Shown: positions 15,562 to 24,673 of the stretch, one piece after another | How the letters are laid out: each line of letters opens with the position of its first letter | Position numbering within the stretch: position 1 is the stretch's first letter | Assembly: GCF_022163125.1 (NCBI RefSeq) | Contig: NZ_CP091881.1 | Coordinates: forward strand, 7,486,001-7,550,000 | Direction: 5' to 3' | Length of the DNA: 64,000 nt | DNA from: Paenibacillus sp. HWE-109 | GTDB lineage: Bacteria > Bacillota > Bacilli > Paenibacillales > NBRC-103111 | Position numbers and translations under genes: made by a program | The notes under the pieces: model-generated | Told to the model about the DNA's origin: nothing | Seen by the model: only the letters and a program-made list of their open reading frames with translations | Databases searched by the model: none

Positions 15562-16758
15562 ATGACAGAAACGGGAAAAAGCTCGCTCTTTCCAACTTAC
15601 GCCAGATATCCGATTACATTGGTGAAGGGGGAAGGCAGCCGACTGTGGGATGACACAGGCAAGGAGTACATCGATTTGATGAGCGGTATCGCGGTGACGA
15701 ACCTCGGACACGCGCCTCAAGCGGTGAAAGAGAAGCTAGTTGAACAACTGGATCAGCTTTGGCATGTGAGCAATCTTTTTCATATTCCGAATCAGGAAAA
15801 GTTGGCCACTTTGCTTACGGATAACAGCTGTGCGGACGCGGTATTTTTCTGTTCAACGGGTGCGGAAGCGAATGAAGCAGCGATCAAATTAGCGCGTCGC
15901 TACTCGCAGAAGGTGCTCAACAATGGTCGGTATGAGATTATCACGTTCAACATGTCGTTCCACGGACGTACGTTGGCTACACTGACCGCCACAGGTCAGG
16001 AGAAAGTAAAGGAAGGCTTCCATCCGCTTCCTGGCGGTTTCGTTTATGCGCCTTATAACGATATCGAGGCTGTACGCAGTCTCGTGAATGATAAAACATG
16101 TGCGATCATGCTCGAAATGGTTCAAGGCGAAGGCGGCGTTCTGCCGGCTGATCCGGAATTCGTGAAGCAGATTGCCGAGCTGTGCAAACAAGAGAATTTG
16201 CTGTTGATTGTGGATGAAATCCAAACAGGTATCGGACGTACGGGCAAATTATTCGCATATGAACACTACGGCGTGGAGCCGGATATTTTCACTTTGGCCA
16301 AAGGTCTTGGCGGTGGTTTCCCGATTGGTGCTATGCTGGGCAAAGCGCATTTGGCTGAAGCTTTCAGCGCTGGCAGTCACGGCTCGACATTCGGTGGAAC
16401 ACCGATTGCTACGGCTGCGGCTCATGCGGCGTTGGACACGATTATTTCGGAGAAATTGCCTGAACGCGCGGCAGCATTAGGCGAGTACACGGTGAAGAAG
16501 CTGGAAAGCAAGCTTGCCGGCAATCCATTAATCGCGAAGATTCGCGGTGTTGGACTTCTTATCGGTATCGAATGCACTCAACCAGCTGGAGACATTATCA
16601 GTGAGATTCACAAACAAGGTGTGCTGGTTATTCCGGCAGGGCCGAACGTGATTCGTTTGGTGCCGGCTTTGACGATACCGCAAGCAGATTTAGATCAAGC
16701 ACTCGACGTAGTGTGCGGTGTCCTCTCCCAGAAGGCATCGACCATCAGCAGCATTTAG
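15562..16758 (+). CDS. argD: Acetylornithine aminotransferase
   Basis: A class-III PLP aminotransferase of 398 residues, which converts N-acetylglutamate semialdehyde to N-acetylornithine using glutamate. Motifs are FCSTGAEANEAAIKLAR (cofactor phosphate), SFHGRTLATL, LLIVDEIQTGIGRTGK and TLAKGLGGGFPIGA with the Schiff-base Lys. ATG 15562 is chosen because AAGGAGGG ends 7 bases before it; the in-frame ATG at 15556 is too close to that site, and the longer frame opening at 15526 has no site. The 164-bp gap after argB contains two hairpins. Confidence 0.95.
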   Translation: MTETGKSSLFPTYARYPITLVKGEGSRLWDDTGKEYIDLMSGIAVTNLGHAPQAVKEKLVEQLDQLWHVSNLFHIPNQEKLATLLTDNSCADAVFFCSTGAEANEAAIKLARRYSQKVLNNGRYEIITFNMSFHGRTLATLTATGQEKVKEGFHPLPGGFVYAPYNDIEAVRSLVNDKTCAIMLEMVQGEGGVLPADPEFVKQIAELCKQENLLLIVDEIQTGIGRTGKLFAYEHYGVEPDIFTLAKGLGGGFPIGAMLGKAHLAEAFSAGSHGSTFGGTPIATAAAHAALDTIISEKLPERAAALGEYTVKKLESKLAGNPLIAKIRGVGLLIGIECTQPAGDIISEIHKQGVLVIPAGPNVIRLVPALTIPQADLDQALDVVCGVLSQKASTISSI

Positions 16759-16788
16759 ACAGAGTTAAACGCAGAGAGGTTGGATGAA

Positions 16789-17748
16789 ATGAACAGTACC
16801 TTACAAGAAGAAATGGCTGCCCAACTGAAGGGCAAAGATTTTCTTGCTTTGGTTGATTATACACCGGAAGAAATCGAATACTTAATTCACTATGGTATTG
16901 AGCTTAAACGCAAGCAGAAGGCCAGAGAGCCTCATGCTGTCTTAGCGGGTAAAACGCTGGGGATGATTTTCGAGAAATCATCGACGCGTACGCGTGTATC
17001 TTTTGAAGTTGGGATGTACCAGCTCGGAGGTCAGGCGTTATTTTTAAGCAAAAATGACCTGCAGCTTGGACGCGGAGAAACCGTTTGGGATACGGCGCAA
17101 ACGTTGTCGCGTTACCTTGATGGCATTATGATTCGTACTTATGAACATCGTAAAGTGATCGATCTTGCGCGTGGATCAACGGTTCCAGTTATCAATGGGC
17201 TGACTGATTATGCGCACCCTTGCCAAGTGATGGCCGATTATCAAACGGTTCTGGAGAAGAAAGGCCGCTTGAAAGGGATTAAGGTTGCTTACATCGGTGA
17301 TGGCAACAATATGGTTCATTCCCTGATGATGGGCGCGAGCAAACTGGGCATGGACTTCGCGATTGCTTCACCGGAAGGGTATGACCCGGACCAGGAAGTG
17401 ATTCAGATTTCCAAGGAAAATGCTGCGCAATCCGGCGGCAGCGTGCTGCTTACGCGCGATCCGCGCGAAGCGATTGAGAATGCCGATATCGTCTATACCG
17501 ACGTATGGGCAAGCATGGGCTTTGAAGCGGAGCAGCAGGAACGCGAAGTCGCTTTCAAAAATTTCCAAATCAACGAAGCGCTTGTGAAGTATGCGAAACA
17601 AGATTACTTGTTCATGCACTGCTTGCCAGCCCATCGTGGGGAAGAAGTGAGCGAGGGCGTTATTGATGGCGCGCATTCGATCATTTTTGACCAAGCAGAG
17701 AATCGTCTTCATGCGCAAAAGGCTATTATGGCCGCGACAATGATATAA
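16789..17748 (+). CDS. argF: Ornithine carbamoyltransferase
   Basis: ArgF joins ornithine and carbamoyl phosphate to form citrulline. The 319-residue protein has the carbamoyl-phosphate motif SSTRTRVSFE, HPCQVMADYQT, a DVWASMGFEAEQQER ornithine-binding segment and HCLPAHRGEEV with the catalytic Cys. The start is ATG 16789 after GAGAGGTTG. It follows argD by 30 bp. No carAB is found in the window, so carbamoyl phosphate must come from elsewhere in the genome. An arginine deiminase pathway is not seen, so an anabolic role is assumed. Confidence 0.95.
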   Translation: MNSTLQEEMAAQLKGKDFLALVDYTPEEIEYLIHYGIELKRKQKAREPHAVLAGKTLGMIFEKSSTRTRVSFEVGMYQLGGQALFLSKNDLQLGRGETVWDTAQTLSRYLDGIMIRTYEHRKVIDLARGSTVPVINGLTDYAHPCQVMADYQTVLEKKGRLKGIKVAYIGDGNNMVHSLMMGASKLGMDFAIASPEGYDPDQEVIQISKENAAQSGGSVLLTRDPREAIENADIVYTDVWASMGFEAEQQEREVAFKNFQINEALVKYAKQDYLFMHCLPAHRGEEVSEGVIDGAHSIIFDQAENRLHAQKAIMAATMI

Positions 17749-17791
17749 TTGCTAGCAATCAACAGAATTAGAAACGGAGAGATTAGTAGAC

Positions 17792-19030
17792 ATGGCTAAG
17801 GAAAAAATCGTACTCGCTTATTCCGGCGGACTGGATACATCGGTAATTTTGAAATGGTTAAAAGAGACTTATGACGCGGAAATCATCGCTTTCACAGCGG
17901 ATATCGGGCAAAAAGATGAGCTCGACGGTCTGGAAGAAAAAGCGCTGAAAACCGGCGCATCCAAAATCTACATCGACGACCTGCGCGATGAATTCGCGAA
18001 GGATTTCATCAACCCGATGTTCCAAGCGGGCGCTCTGTATGAAGGACAATACCTGCTCGGCACGAGCATTGCGCGTCCGTTGATCGCGAAGCGCATGGTC
18101 GAGATCGCCCGCGCTGAAGGCGCAACAGCGATTGCGCATGGCGCAACCGGCAAAGGGAACGACCAAGTGCGCTTCGAGCTTACAGCAGCGGCGCTGGCGC
18201 CTGAGCTGTCCGTTATCGCGCCTTGGCGTTTGGAGCAATTCCGCGAGGAGTTCCCAGGCCGCGCAGAGATGATCGCCTATGCCGAGAAGCATGGCATTCC
18301 GGTGACGGCATCGGCGGCGAAGCCGTATTCCACAGACCGCAACCTGCTGCACATCTCCTTCGAGAGCGGCATGTTGGAGGATCCTTGGTTCGATGCTGCA
18401 CATGACGACAACAAAGGCATGTACGTCTTGAGCGTAGCTCCAGAAGACGCTCCGAATGAAGCGGAATACATTGAGCTTGAGTTCGATAAAGGTGACTGTG
18501 TAGCGATCAACGGAGCCAAATTGACTCCGCTGCAAGTGATGGAAACTTTGAATGAAATCGGCGGCAAGCACGGCATTGGTCGTGTGGACATGGTTGAGAA
18601 TCGTTTCGTTGGCATGAAGAGCCGCGGCGTGTACGAAACTCCGGGCGGTACGATCCTTTTCACGGCTCACCGCAAAATGGAATCCCTCACGATGGATCGT
18701 GATGTGATGCACCTTCGTGATTCCTTGATTACGAAATATGCGACACTGGTTTACAACGGCTTCTGGTTTGCCCCTGAGCGTTTGGCGATTCAAGCGCTTG
18801 TGGCAGAAAGCCAAAAGAACGTTTCAGGTACAGTGCGTTTGAAACTATACAAAGGCAATGTAATCGGCGCTGGCGTCAAAAGCCCAGTATCCCTATACAA
18901 CCCAGATATTGCAACGATGGAAGCAGATCCGACGAAAGCATACGATCAAGGCGATGCAACTGGTTTCATCCGCTTGAACGCGCTTCGTTTGAAAGTATCT
19001 TCCGGCGTGGAGCAAAACGCGAAGAAATAA
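17792..19030 (+). CDS. argG: Argininosuccinate synthase
   Basis: ArgG condenses citrulline and aspartate using ATP. The 412-residue protein begins with the N-type ATP pyrophosphatase loop VLAYSGGLDTSVILKWL. It continues with IAFTADIGQ, AHGATGKGNDQVRFE and KPYSTDRNLLHISFE, all typical of the family. ATG 17792 follows CGGAGAG. Codons 40-210 are markedly GC-rich compared with the ends of the gene. It lies 43 bp after argF, and a hairpin follows its stop. Confidence 0.96.
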   Translation: MAKEKIVLAYSGGLDTSVILKWLKETYDAEIIAFTADIGQKDELDGLEEKALKTGASKIYIDDLRDEFAKDFINPMFQAGALYEGQYLLGTSIARPLIAKRMVEIARAEGATAIAHGATGKGNDQVRFELTAAALAPELSVIAPWRLEQFREEFPGRAEMIAYAEKHGIPVTASAAKPYSTDRNLLHISFESGMLEDPWFDAAHDDNKGMYVLSVAPEDAPNEAEYIELEFDKGDCVAINGAKLTPLQVMETLNEIGGKHGIGRVDMVENRFVGMKSRGVYETPGGTILFTAHRKMESLTMDRDVMHLRDSLITKYATLVYNGFWFAPERLAIQALVAESQKNVSGTVRLKLYKGNVIGAGVKSPVSLYNPDIATMEADPTKAYDQGDATGFIRLNALRLKVSSGVEQNAKK

Positions 19031-19047
19031 GTTCGCAGTCTTTCAAG

Positions 19048-19069
19048 GGCTTTCCCACTGTGGAAAGCC
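19048..19069 (+). other. Hairpin between argG and argH
   Basis: A perfect 8-bp stem, GGCTTTCC/GGAAAGCC, with a 6-base loop followed by TTTGGG. The T-tract is too short for efficient termination. Partial termination or processing between argG and argH is possible. Confidence 0.45.
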
Positions 19070-19102
19070 TTTGGGCTGTCCATTAGAGAGGGGTAGTGCA
19101 AC

Positions 19103-20518
19103 GTGTCAAAGCTTTGGGGTGGACGATTTACGAAGCAAACCGACCAATTGGTCGAAGAATATACAGCATCGATTACATTTGATAAAGAGTTGGCTGAGGA
19201 AGATATTCAAGGCAGCTTGGCGCATGTGACGATGCTGGGCAAATGCGGTATTTTGCCTGCTGAAGACGTAGAGAAGATCAAAGACGGCCTGCTGCAAGTC
19301 CAAGGTATGATCCGCCGCGGCGAACTCGAGTACACGATTCAGAATGAAGATATTCATATGAATATCGAGAAAACACTAATCGACCTGATTGGTCCTGTTG
19401 GCGGCAAGCTGCATACGGGCCGCAGCCGCAATGATCAAGTGGCAACGGATATGCATCTTTACCTGCGCAAGCGGGTTGTTGAGTTTGTCGGACATCTGAT
19501 CAAGCTGCAGGAAGCACTGATCGACCAAGCCAAAAACAACATTGATACGATTGTTCCGGGTTATACGCATCTACAGCGTGCGCAGCCGATCCTCTTCGCA
19601 CATCACTTGATGGCCTACGTCAGCATGTTCCAGCGCGACTTGGAGCGCTTGCAGGACAGCTACAAGCGCGTAGATATTTTGCCGCTTGGCGCTGGCGCGC
19701 TCGCCGGCACGACGTTCCCGATCGACCGCCATTTCGTGGCGGAGCAGCTCGGGTTCGGACGCGTGTACGAGAACTCCCTGGATGCGGTCAGCGACCGCGA
19801 TTTCATCCTGGAGTTCCTCTCTAACGCGTCCATGATCATGATGCACCTTTCTCGCTTCAGCGAGGAGATGGTGCTGTGGTCTTCGACCGAGTTCGCGTTC
19901 GTCGAGCTCGACGATGCTTTCTGTACCGGCAGCTCGATCATGCCGCAGAAGAAGAACCCGGACGTGGCGGAGCTCGTCCGCGGCAAAACCGGCCGCGTCT
20001 ACGGCAACTTGTTCGGTCTGATGACCGTGCTCAAGTCGCTGCCGCTGGCTTACAACAAGGACATGCAGGAAGACAAAGAAGGCATGTTCGACACCGTGCG
20101 CACCCTGCAAGGGGCGCTGCAATTGTTCGCTCCGATGGTCGCTACGATGAAGGTCAACACGGATCGTATGAGACAAGCGGTTAACCAAGATTTCTCCAAC
20201 GCTACGGATATCGCAGATTACCTTGTTAACAAAGGTCTGCCTTTCCGCCAAGCGCACGAAGTGATCGGTAAAACCGTTTTGCACTGCATCCAGAACCACA
20301 AATATTTGCTCGATATGAGCATCGAGGAATTCAAAACGTTCTCAGAACTGTTTGAATCCGATATTTATCAAGTTTTACAACCGGAGCAAGTGGTCAATGC
20401 GCGTAATGTCTTTGGTGGAACAGCAAGCAACCAAGTGACAGAAGCGATCGCTCGTGCGGAGCAAGTTTTGGTTCAATCCAACGAGTGGCTGCAAGCTTTT
20501 CTAGAAAAAAGCAAATAA
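19103..20518 (+). CDS. argH: Argininosuccinate lyase
   Basis: ArgH splits argininosuccinate into arginine and fumarate, the last step. The 471-residue fumarase/aspartase-superfamily protein begins SKLWGGRFTKQTDQLVEEYT. It has HTGRSRNDQVATDMHLYLR, VPGYTHLQRAQP and the superfamily signature GSSIMPQKKNPD with the catalytic Ser loop. GTG 19103 follows GAGAGGGG. The central part (about 19600-20100) is GC-rich. It ends the arg cluster, and a bidirectional terminator follows. Confidence 0.96.
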   Translation: MSKLWGGRFTKQTDQLVEEYTASITFDKELAEEDIQGSLAHVTMLGKCGILPAEDVEKIKDGLLQVQGMIRRGELEYTIQNEDIHMNIEKTLIDLIGPVGGKLHTGRSRNDQVATDMHLYLRKRVVEFVGHLIKLQEALIDQAKNNIDTIVPGYTHLQRAQPILFAHHLMAYVSMFQRDLERLQDSYKRVDILPLGAGALAGTTFPIDRHFVAEQLGFGRVYENSLDAVSDRDFILEFLSNASMIMMHLSRFSEEMVLWSSTEFAFVELDDAFCTGSSIMPQKKNPDVAELVRGKTGRVYGNLFGLMTVLKSLPLAYNKDMQEDKEGMFDTVRTLQGALQLFAPMVATMKVNTDRMRQAVNQDFSNATDIADYLVNKGLPFRQAHEVIGKTVLHCIQNHKYLLDMSIEEFKTFSELFESDIYQVLQPEQVVNARNVFGGTASNQVTEAIARAEQVLVQSNEWLQAFLEKSK

Positions 20519-20521
20519 ACA

Positions 20522-20563
20522 AAAGCCTTCAAACTCATCGGTTTCGATGGGAATGAAGGCTTT
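20522..20563. terminator. Bidirectional terminator between argH and the DUF4097 gene
   Basis: A long hairpin with outer stem AAAGCCTTCA/TGAAGGCTTT and inner stem CATCG/CGATG. T-rich tails lie on both sides, serving the convergent genes. Confidence 0.75.
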
Positions 20564-20567
20564 ATTA

Positions 20568-21464
20568 TTAGTTGTTGGTTACTGAGATGGAACCCGTATC
20601 GGTTTGCACTTTCACTTGTTTGCTGCCGTCACCGATGGAACCTTTGGCCGAATGACGCCCACTATTCTCGTTGCGCTCCATATTGACACCTGGAATAGTT
20701 AGATTAACATTGCCTATATCCGATCTTAAATCAAAACTTGCGTTCTTCGGAGCGGGATCCAATTTAAGGCGAATGCTGCCTACGTCCGATTGCAGCGAAA
20801 CGGAATCACCGATATCGTTTAATTTCGCTGTAATACTACCGGTATCTGTTCTTAAAGCCACATTGCCCTGACCATTGTCGACGGTAATGTTTCCTGTATC
20901 CGTTCGTAGATTAAGCTGCTTTCCTTCATAACGGTCTATAGAAATATTGCCTGTATCTGTGGATGCTTCCAAGCTTGCCGCCTTGATTTCTTTGAGATTA
21001 ATAGCTCCTGTATCGGAAGAAATGGTGATAGCTTTGAACATTTTATCGGGAAGCGAGATTTCTGTTTTTAGCTGTTTGCCGTGGCTGGCAATCAGGCTTT
21101 TTAGCTCGGACAAACTAATGCCAATGTTAATTTGATTTTTTTTATGCGTAGCAACATTTACCCGCCACACGTTATTTCCTTCCGTAGCTGCATCAATGAC
21201 GCAATCTTTGGCAGCCTTTTCCCCTACTGTTCCTACCAAGTGCACTTTAATTTCATCCGAATTGCTCGGAACAAAGGTGATCCCGGAGATATCATTTTGG
21301 AGAATTAACGTATCGATGTTAGCGGCGGAAATTTTCTTTTCGATATCGATGTTGGCTATTCCCTCGTTCAGGTCGACGCTTTTGAAAGAGACAGCTGCTC
21401 CAATAAGCCCAATGGCCAAGCAGGCAAAACCAATCAGTAAGAAAAATTTAGGTCCACGTTTCAT
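20568..21464 (-). CDS. DUF4097 family beta-strand repeat protein, membrane-anchored
   Basis: A 298-residue protein with one N-terminal hydrophobic helix (KFFLLIGFACLAIGLIGAAV). A putative beta-solenoid follows, built from repeats of the form TDTGNI or SDVGSI (about 8 copies between residues 140 and 298), typical of DUF4097/DUF4098. The repeat domain probably lies outside the membrane. It is translated 3 bp after the HAAS-domain gene, a pair that often acts in cell-envelope stress and is controlled by PadR-type regulators. No PadR gene is seen here. The ribosome binding site is AAGGGGG. Its molecular function is unknown. Confidence 0.8.
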   Translation of the reverse strand: MKRGPKFFLLIGFACLAIGLIGAAVSFKSVDLNEGIANIDIEKKISAANIDTLILQNDISGITFVPSNSDEIKVHLVGTVGEKAAKDCVIDAATEGNNVWRVNVATHKKNQINIGISLSELKSLIASHGKQLKTEISLPDKMFKAITISSDTGAINLKEIKAASLEASTDTGNISIDRYEGKQLNLRTDTGNITVDNGQGNVALRTDTGSITAKLNDIGDSVSLQSDVGSIRLKLDPAPKNASFDLRSDIGNVNLTIPGVNMERNENSGRHSAKGSIGDGSKQVKVQTDTGSISVTNN

Positions 21465-21467
21465 GGC

Positions 21468-22199
21468 TTACGCCCCCTTTATCAATTTGGCATTGAATTG
21501 GATATATGTCCAAGTGAGTTTGAAGAAAACTTTGAACAGCCAGGAGCTGAACGTCGTTAAAATGATTCCCAAGCCAAACAAAGCGAGCATGGCGAATCCG
21601 ATAAAGCGCATATCGTTGTCGAAGGCTCCCGTAAAGGTAGTGATAACTTCGATGATGGGTGCGATAATTAGCGCAAACCCTGAAACAAATAACGCGATCA
21701 AGGTCGCGAATATACCGAACCAGGGTCCAACGATGAAGATAAGGTTGAAAAAGCCAAGCCCAATGCTCACGATAATTGCCTTAATTCCAGTTTCCGGCTT
21801 CACCGGATAAGGATAGGGGGCATTATTTGCATACGGGTTCGTTTGATAAGGCGGCGTATACGGCGGAAATCCGTTCGTTTCAGGGGCCTTTGTAGGTGCT
21901 GGTGCTGGTGTTGGTGTTGGAACTGGAACTGGCTCCTGCTTGGTATATGCCTTCTTCTCTACGGGCTCAGTGAATGTGCTGCCTGCTGGGTCTTGTTGGC
22001 TGCTTGGCGCTTCCTTCTGCCCATCCCACTGAGGTATGCGCGGGTAGCCTAGCGATTCAGCCACATCGTCCTCCTGTTTCCCGTTTTCAAGCGCTTTTTG
22101 AAATAATTCTTCATAGACAGACAATATATTTTGGCGCTCCTTCTCGGGAAGTCCGCGCAGTCGATAGTTTAATTCTTTGAAATAATCGATTTTACTCAT
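21468..22199 (-). CDS. HAAS-domain (DUF1700 family) membrane protein
   Basis: A 243-residue protein. The N-terminal helical HAAS domain (about 1-55) contains YFKELNYRLRGLPEKERQNIL and a DDVAESLGYPR turn. A Pro/Thr/Ala-rich linker follows (about 65-125, with PVPTPTPAPAPTKAPE), then three or four membrane helices (about 135-230). HAAS proteins are usually partners of PadR regulators and DUF4097 proteins. ATG 22199 has GGAGGTTAAACG before it. It is the first gene of a two-gene minus-strand unit with the DUF4097 gene. Confidence 0.75.
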   Translation of the reverse strand: MSKIDYFKELNYRLRGLPEKERQNILSVYEELFQKALENGKQEDDVAESLGYPRIPQWDGQKEAPSSQQDPAGSTFTEPVEKKAYTKQEPVPVPTPTPAPAPTKAPETNGFPPYTPPYQTNPYANNAPYPYPVKPETGIKAIIVSIGLGFFNLIFIVGPWFGIFATLIALFVSGFALIIAPIIEVITTFTGAFDNDMRFIGFAMLALFGLGIILTTFSSWLFKVFFKLTWTYIQFNAKLIKGA

Positions 22200-22240
22200 C
22201 GTTTAACCTCCTGTTTGCTATTCCGTACTCTCATCATAAT

Positions 22241-22281
22241 AAAAAAAAGTCATAGTGACCTAGTAACTACAGTCACATGAC
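22241..22281 (-). terminator. Terminator of the VanW gene, minus strand
   Basis: Read on the minus strand, GTCATGTGAC and GTCACTATGAC form a stem of about 10 bp with one bulge, followed by eight T. Confidence 0.8.
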
Positions 22282-22289
22282 CTTAGTAA

Positions 22290-23732
22290 TTAACGAAAGG
22301 AAGGTCCCTTTACCCCATCTTCGAGGATTGGCTGCTTGGATTCATTGGGCAGGCCTTCTTCCGGTTTGATATCACCACGATTGGCTGCGATTAAGGTAGG
22401 AACTGGTGAATACTGATCCTTAGAGATTAGTTCTTTTTTCACAAGTATGCCGTTTTCCTTCTTTGTGCGATAAGTTTCTACTTTATAGCCAGCTTTACCG
22501 ATGCTGACAGACCTAGTAGCTCCAAGCGGGAGGCTCGGATTATGCAAGTATTTGATTGGTGGCTGGATGGTTTCCACTATAGATGAGTCGATATCGTATG
22601 TGATTCCTGGTGACATATGTCCGAAAAGCTTTACGGTAACCGCCTGGTCTGTCGTAATGGTTCGTATTAATAAATACGTATCTGTATTATTGCGAAATTT
22701 GAAGTTAATATAACCGTTGGCAAAAGTGGCATCCTGCCCAAGCGGGACATAGCTAACGGGCAGTGAATGATTGCGCCTTTCTATAATTTCAAGGCCACTT
22801 CGCAGAACAGCATTATACAGGGTCGTTGACACTTGGCAGATACCGCCTCCAATACCCGGGACGAGCTTGCCGTTGAGAATAACCGGGGCTTCCTTGTAGC
22901 CATATTTGGCTTCGGTTTGTGCAATGATTTTACTATAGTCAAAGGTTTCTCCTGGGGCCATGAGCAAATCCTGAATGGATTCCGCTGTCGAGCGAATGTT
23001 GTGAATACGGCCTTCCCCTGACGTTGGAAAAGAGGTCGTGAACTCTGATATTTTACCATCGATGCCTTGCTGCTTCAAATTCTCAACGGTAGTGGGCGGA
23101 CTTTCCTCATATAGAGGAAGAGTCAGTCGTATGGGAGCGGCATTGTGAATGGTGGAGACAGATGGCGTGACTTCTAGCAAGTGTTCGGATAAGTGGGCAA
23201 AGTCGACACGCAGCACTTTTCGCTCGGGTTCATAGAGAATTGAATCTTGTGGGGTCACTAATCTTTTGGCTGGAGCGGGTTGCTGTGCATAGAGCGTTTG
23301 CCAAGCCCCTTTTACCTCTGAACTGAGCTGTGTTTCATTGACGGAAACCTCTAATGGGATAGCGGCATGGCGCAAGGTCCAGCGAGCTTGGATGCGATGG
23401 AGAGGGGAACTTTGGAACAGTTGTTCAAGGGAATTTGTGAGCGCTTCAGTTTGAAAATGAATACCTAGCTGACCTAGTGTTAATTGTCTGTTGGGAATAT
23501 CAGGGTAAGAGGTTTCTATTTGAATTGGATAGGCAGTGAGCAGCTCCAGTCGTTGTTGTAATTGTTGTTGGAAGGCTTCATAGGGCATACCTCCGACACG
23601 CCAGCCTGCAACAGAGAAATTCGCTGGTAGAGTAGCCTGAGATCCGTAGACATAGAGAGCTATGCCAAAGGCGCTTAGCAGTCCGGCAAGAATCGATGCA
23701 TAGAGGGTAATTTTTGCGAAAGGGTATGACAT
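22290..23732 (-). CDS. VanW family protein, membrane-anchored
   Basis: A 480-residue protein with an N-terminal anchor (about residues 8-28) and a peptidoglycan-binding-like region of PBD/YkuD-associated type (about 30-230). The VanW domain follows (about 240-380), with RIHNIRSTAESIQDLLMAPG, GIGGGICQVSTTLYNA and ANGYINFKFRN. The C-terminal part is G5-like, with KVETYRTKKENGILVKKELI. VanW is found in some vancomycin-resistance clusters, but its function is unclear; no other resistance genes are present here. ATG 23732 is chosen because AAAGGAG lies 9 bases upstream; the longer frame from 23771 has no site. It is divergent from ftsE. Confidence 0.85.
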   Translation of the reverse strand: MSYPFAKITLYASILAGLLSAFGIALYVYGSQATLPANFSVAGWRVGGMPYEAFQQQLQQRLELLTAYPIQIETSYPDIPNRQLTLGQLGIHFQTEALTNSLEQLFQSSPLHRIQARWTLRHAAIPLEVSVNETQLSSEVKGAWQTLYAQQPAPAKRLVTPQDSILYEPERKVLRVDFAHLSEHLLEVTPSVSTIHNAAPIRLTLPLYEESPPTTVENLKQQGIDGKISEFTTSFPTSGEGRIHNIRSTAESIQDLLMAPGETFDYSKIIAQTEAKYGYKEAPVILNGKLVPGIGGGICQVSTTLYNAVLRSGLEIIERRNHSLPVSYVPLGQDATFANGYINFKFRNNTDTYLLIRTITTDQAVTVKLFGHMSPGITYDIDSSIVETIQPPIKYLHNPSLPLGATRSVSIGKAGYKVETYRTKKENGILVKKELISKDQYSPVPTLIAANRGDIKPEEGLPNESKQPILEDGVKGPSFR

Positions 23733-23844
23733 GTCTAGTGGCTCCTTTACATACGAATGAGTTACGGGCATGTACTACTATATGTATCTTCTTTGGCATC
23801 ATTTTATTACTAAATCCTTATTCGGGTGAATTATGTACAAATCA

Positions 23845-23853
23845 TGTTATAAT
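23845..23853 (+). promoter_or_regulatory. Extended -10 promoter upstream of ftsE
   Basis: TGTTATAAT is an extended -10 element (TG, one base, TATAAT). The expected -35 position has no TTGACA. It lies about 130 bp before ftsE in the 254-bp divergent gap with the VanW gene. Confidence 0.5.
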
Positions 23854-23986
23854 GACGGTATTCCGCATGAATTTCAATGCGTTTTTAGAAGGAATATCCG
23901 CTTTTGTGTCGAATGGATATAGGCTATCAATAAAGCAGAGAGACTTTGAGCTCCGCTCAAAGATCCCTATATTAGGATGTGATATT

Positions 23987-24673
23987 GTGATCGAAATGCA
24001 GGACGTATGGAAAACGTACTCCAACGGCACTCATGCATTGCGAGGGATTAATGTAAAAGTGGACCGCAACGAGTTCGTTTATGTTGTTGGACCTTCCGGC
24101 GCAGGTAAATCGACATTTATGAAGTTGATGTATAGAGAAGAAAGGCCGACCAAAGGGCAGATTTTCGTCAATGGGTTTAATCTAGAAAAGCTGAAACAAC
24201 GCAAGATTCCTTATTTGCGCCGCAATATTGGCGTCATCTTTCAGGATTATCGCTTGCTTCCCAAGCTGTCTATTCTTGAAAATGTAGCTTTCGCTATGGA
24301 AGTTATTGAAGCGCCTAAGAAACAAATCAAGAAACGCACGATGGAAGTGCTCGAGCTTGTGAAGCTCAAGGACAAGGCGAATTCGCTGCCGTCACAGCTT
24401 TCTGGAGGCGAGCAGCAGCGCGTAGCGATTGCCCGGGCAATAATTAACAACCCATCCGTCATTATCGCCGATGAACCGACAGGAAATCTCGACCCCGAAA
24501 CATCATGGGGCATTATGAAATTGATGGAGGAAATTAATTTCCGCGGCACGACGATAGTCATGGCTACGCATAACAAAGAGATCGTGAATACGATGCGTAA
24601 ACGAGTTATTGCAATCGAGAATGGCCTTATTGCTCGCGACCAGCTACGGGGGGAATACGGTTATGAAGATTAG
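23987..24673 (+). CDS. ftsE: Cell-division ABC transporter ATP-binding protein FtsE
   Basis: The ATPase of the FtsEX complex, which controls peptidoglycan hydrolases from the inner face of the membrane. The 228-residue protein has Walker A GPSGAGKST (about 36-44), the Q-loop in IFQDYRLLPKLSILENV, the signature LSGGEQQRVAIARA and Walker B VIIADEPTG, and ends in GEYGYED as Bacillus FtsE does. GTG 23987 gives the canonical start VIEMQDVWKTY with AGGATGT upstream. A longer frame from 23714 runs through the promoter region and is not real. Confidence 0.94.
   Translation: MIEMQDVWKTYSNGTHALRGINVKVDRNEFVYVVGPSGAGKSTFMKLMYREERPTKGQIFVNGFNLEKLKQRKIPYLRRNIGVIFQDYRLLPKLSILENVAFAMEVIEAPKKQIKKRTMEVLELVKLKDKANSLPSQLSGGEQQRVAIARAIINNPSVIIADEPTGNLDPETSWGIMKLMEEINFRGTTIVMATHNKEIVNTMRKRVIAIENGLIARDQLRGEYGYED

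Noticed and set aside
17858..18814. 318-codon minus-strand frame
   Set aside because: Antisense to argG with low-complexity composition and no ribosome binding site.
22290..23732. Vancomycin-resistance locus
   Set aside because: Only a VanW-family protein is present; no vanR, vanS, vanH, vanA or vanX genes are near.
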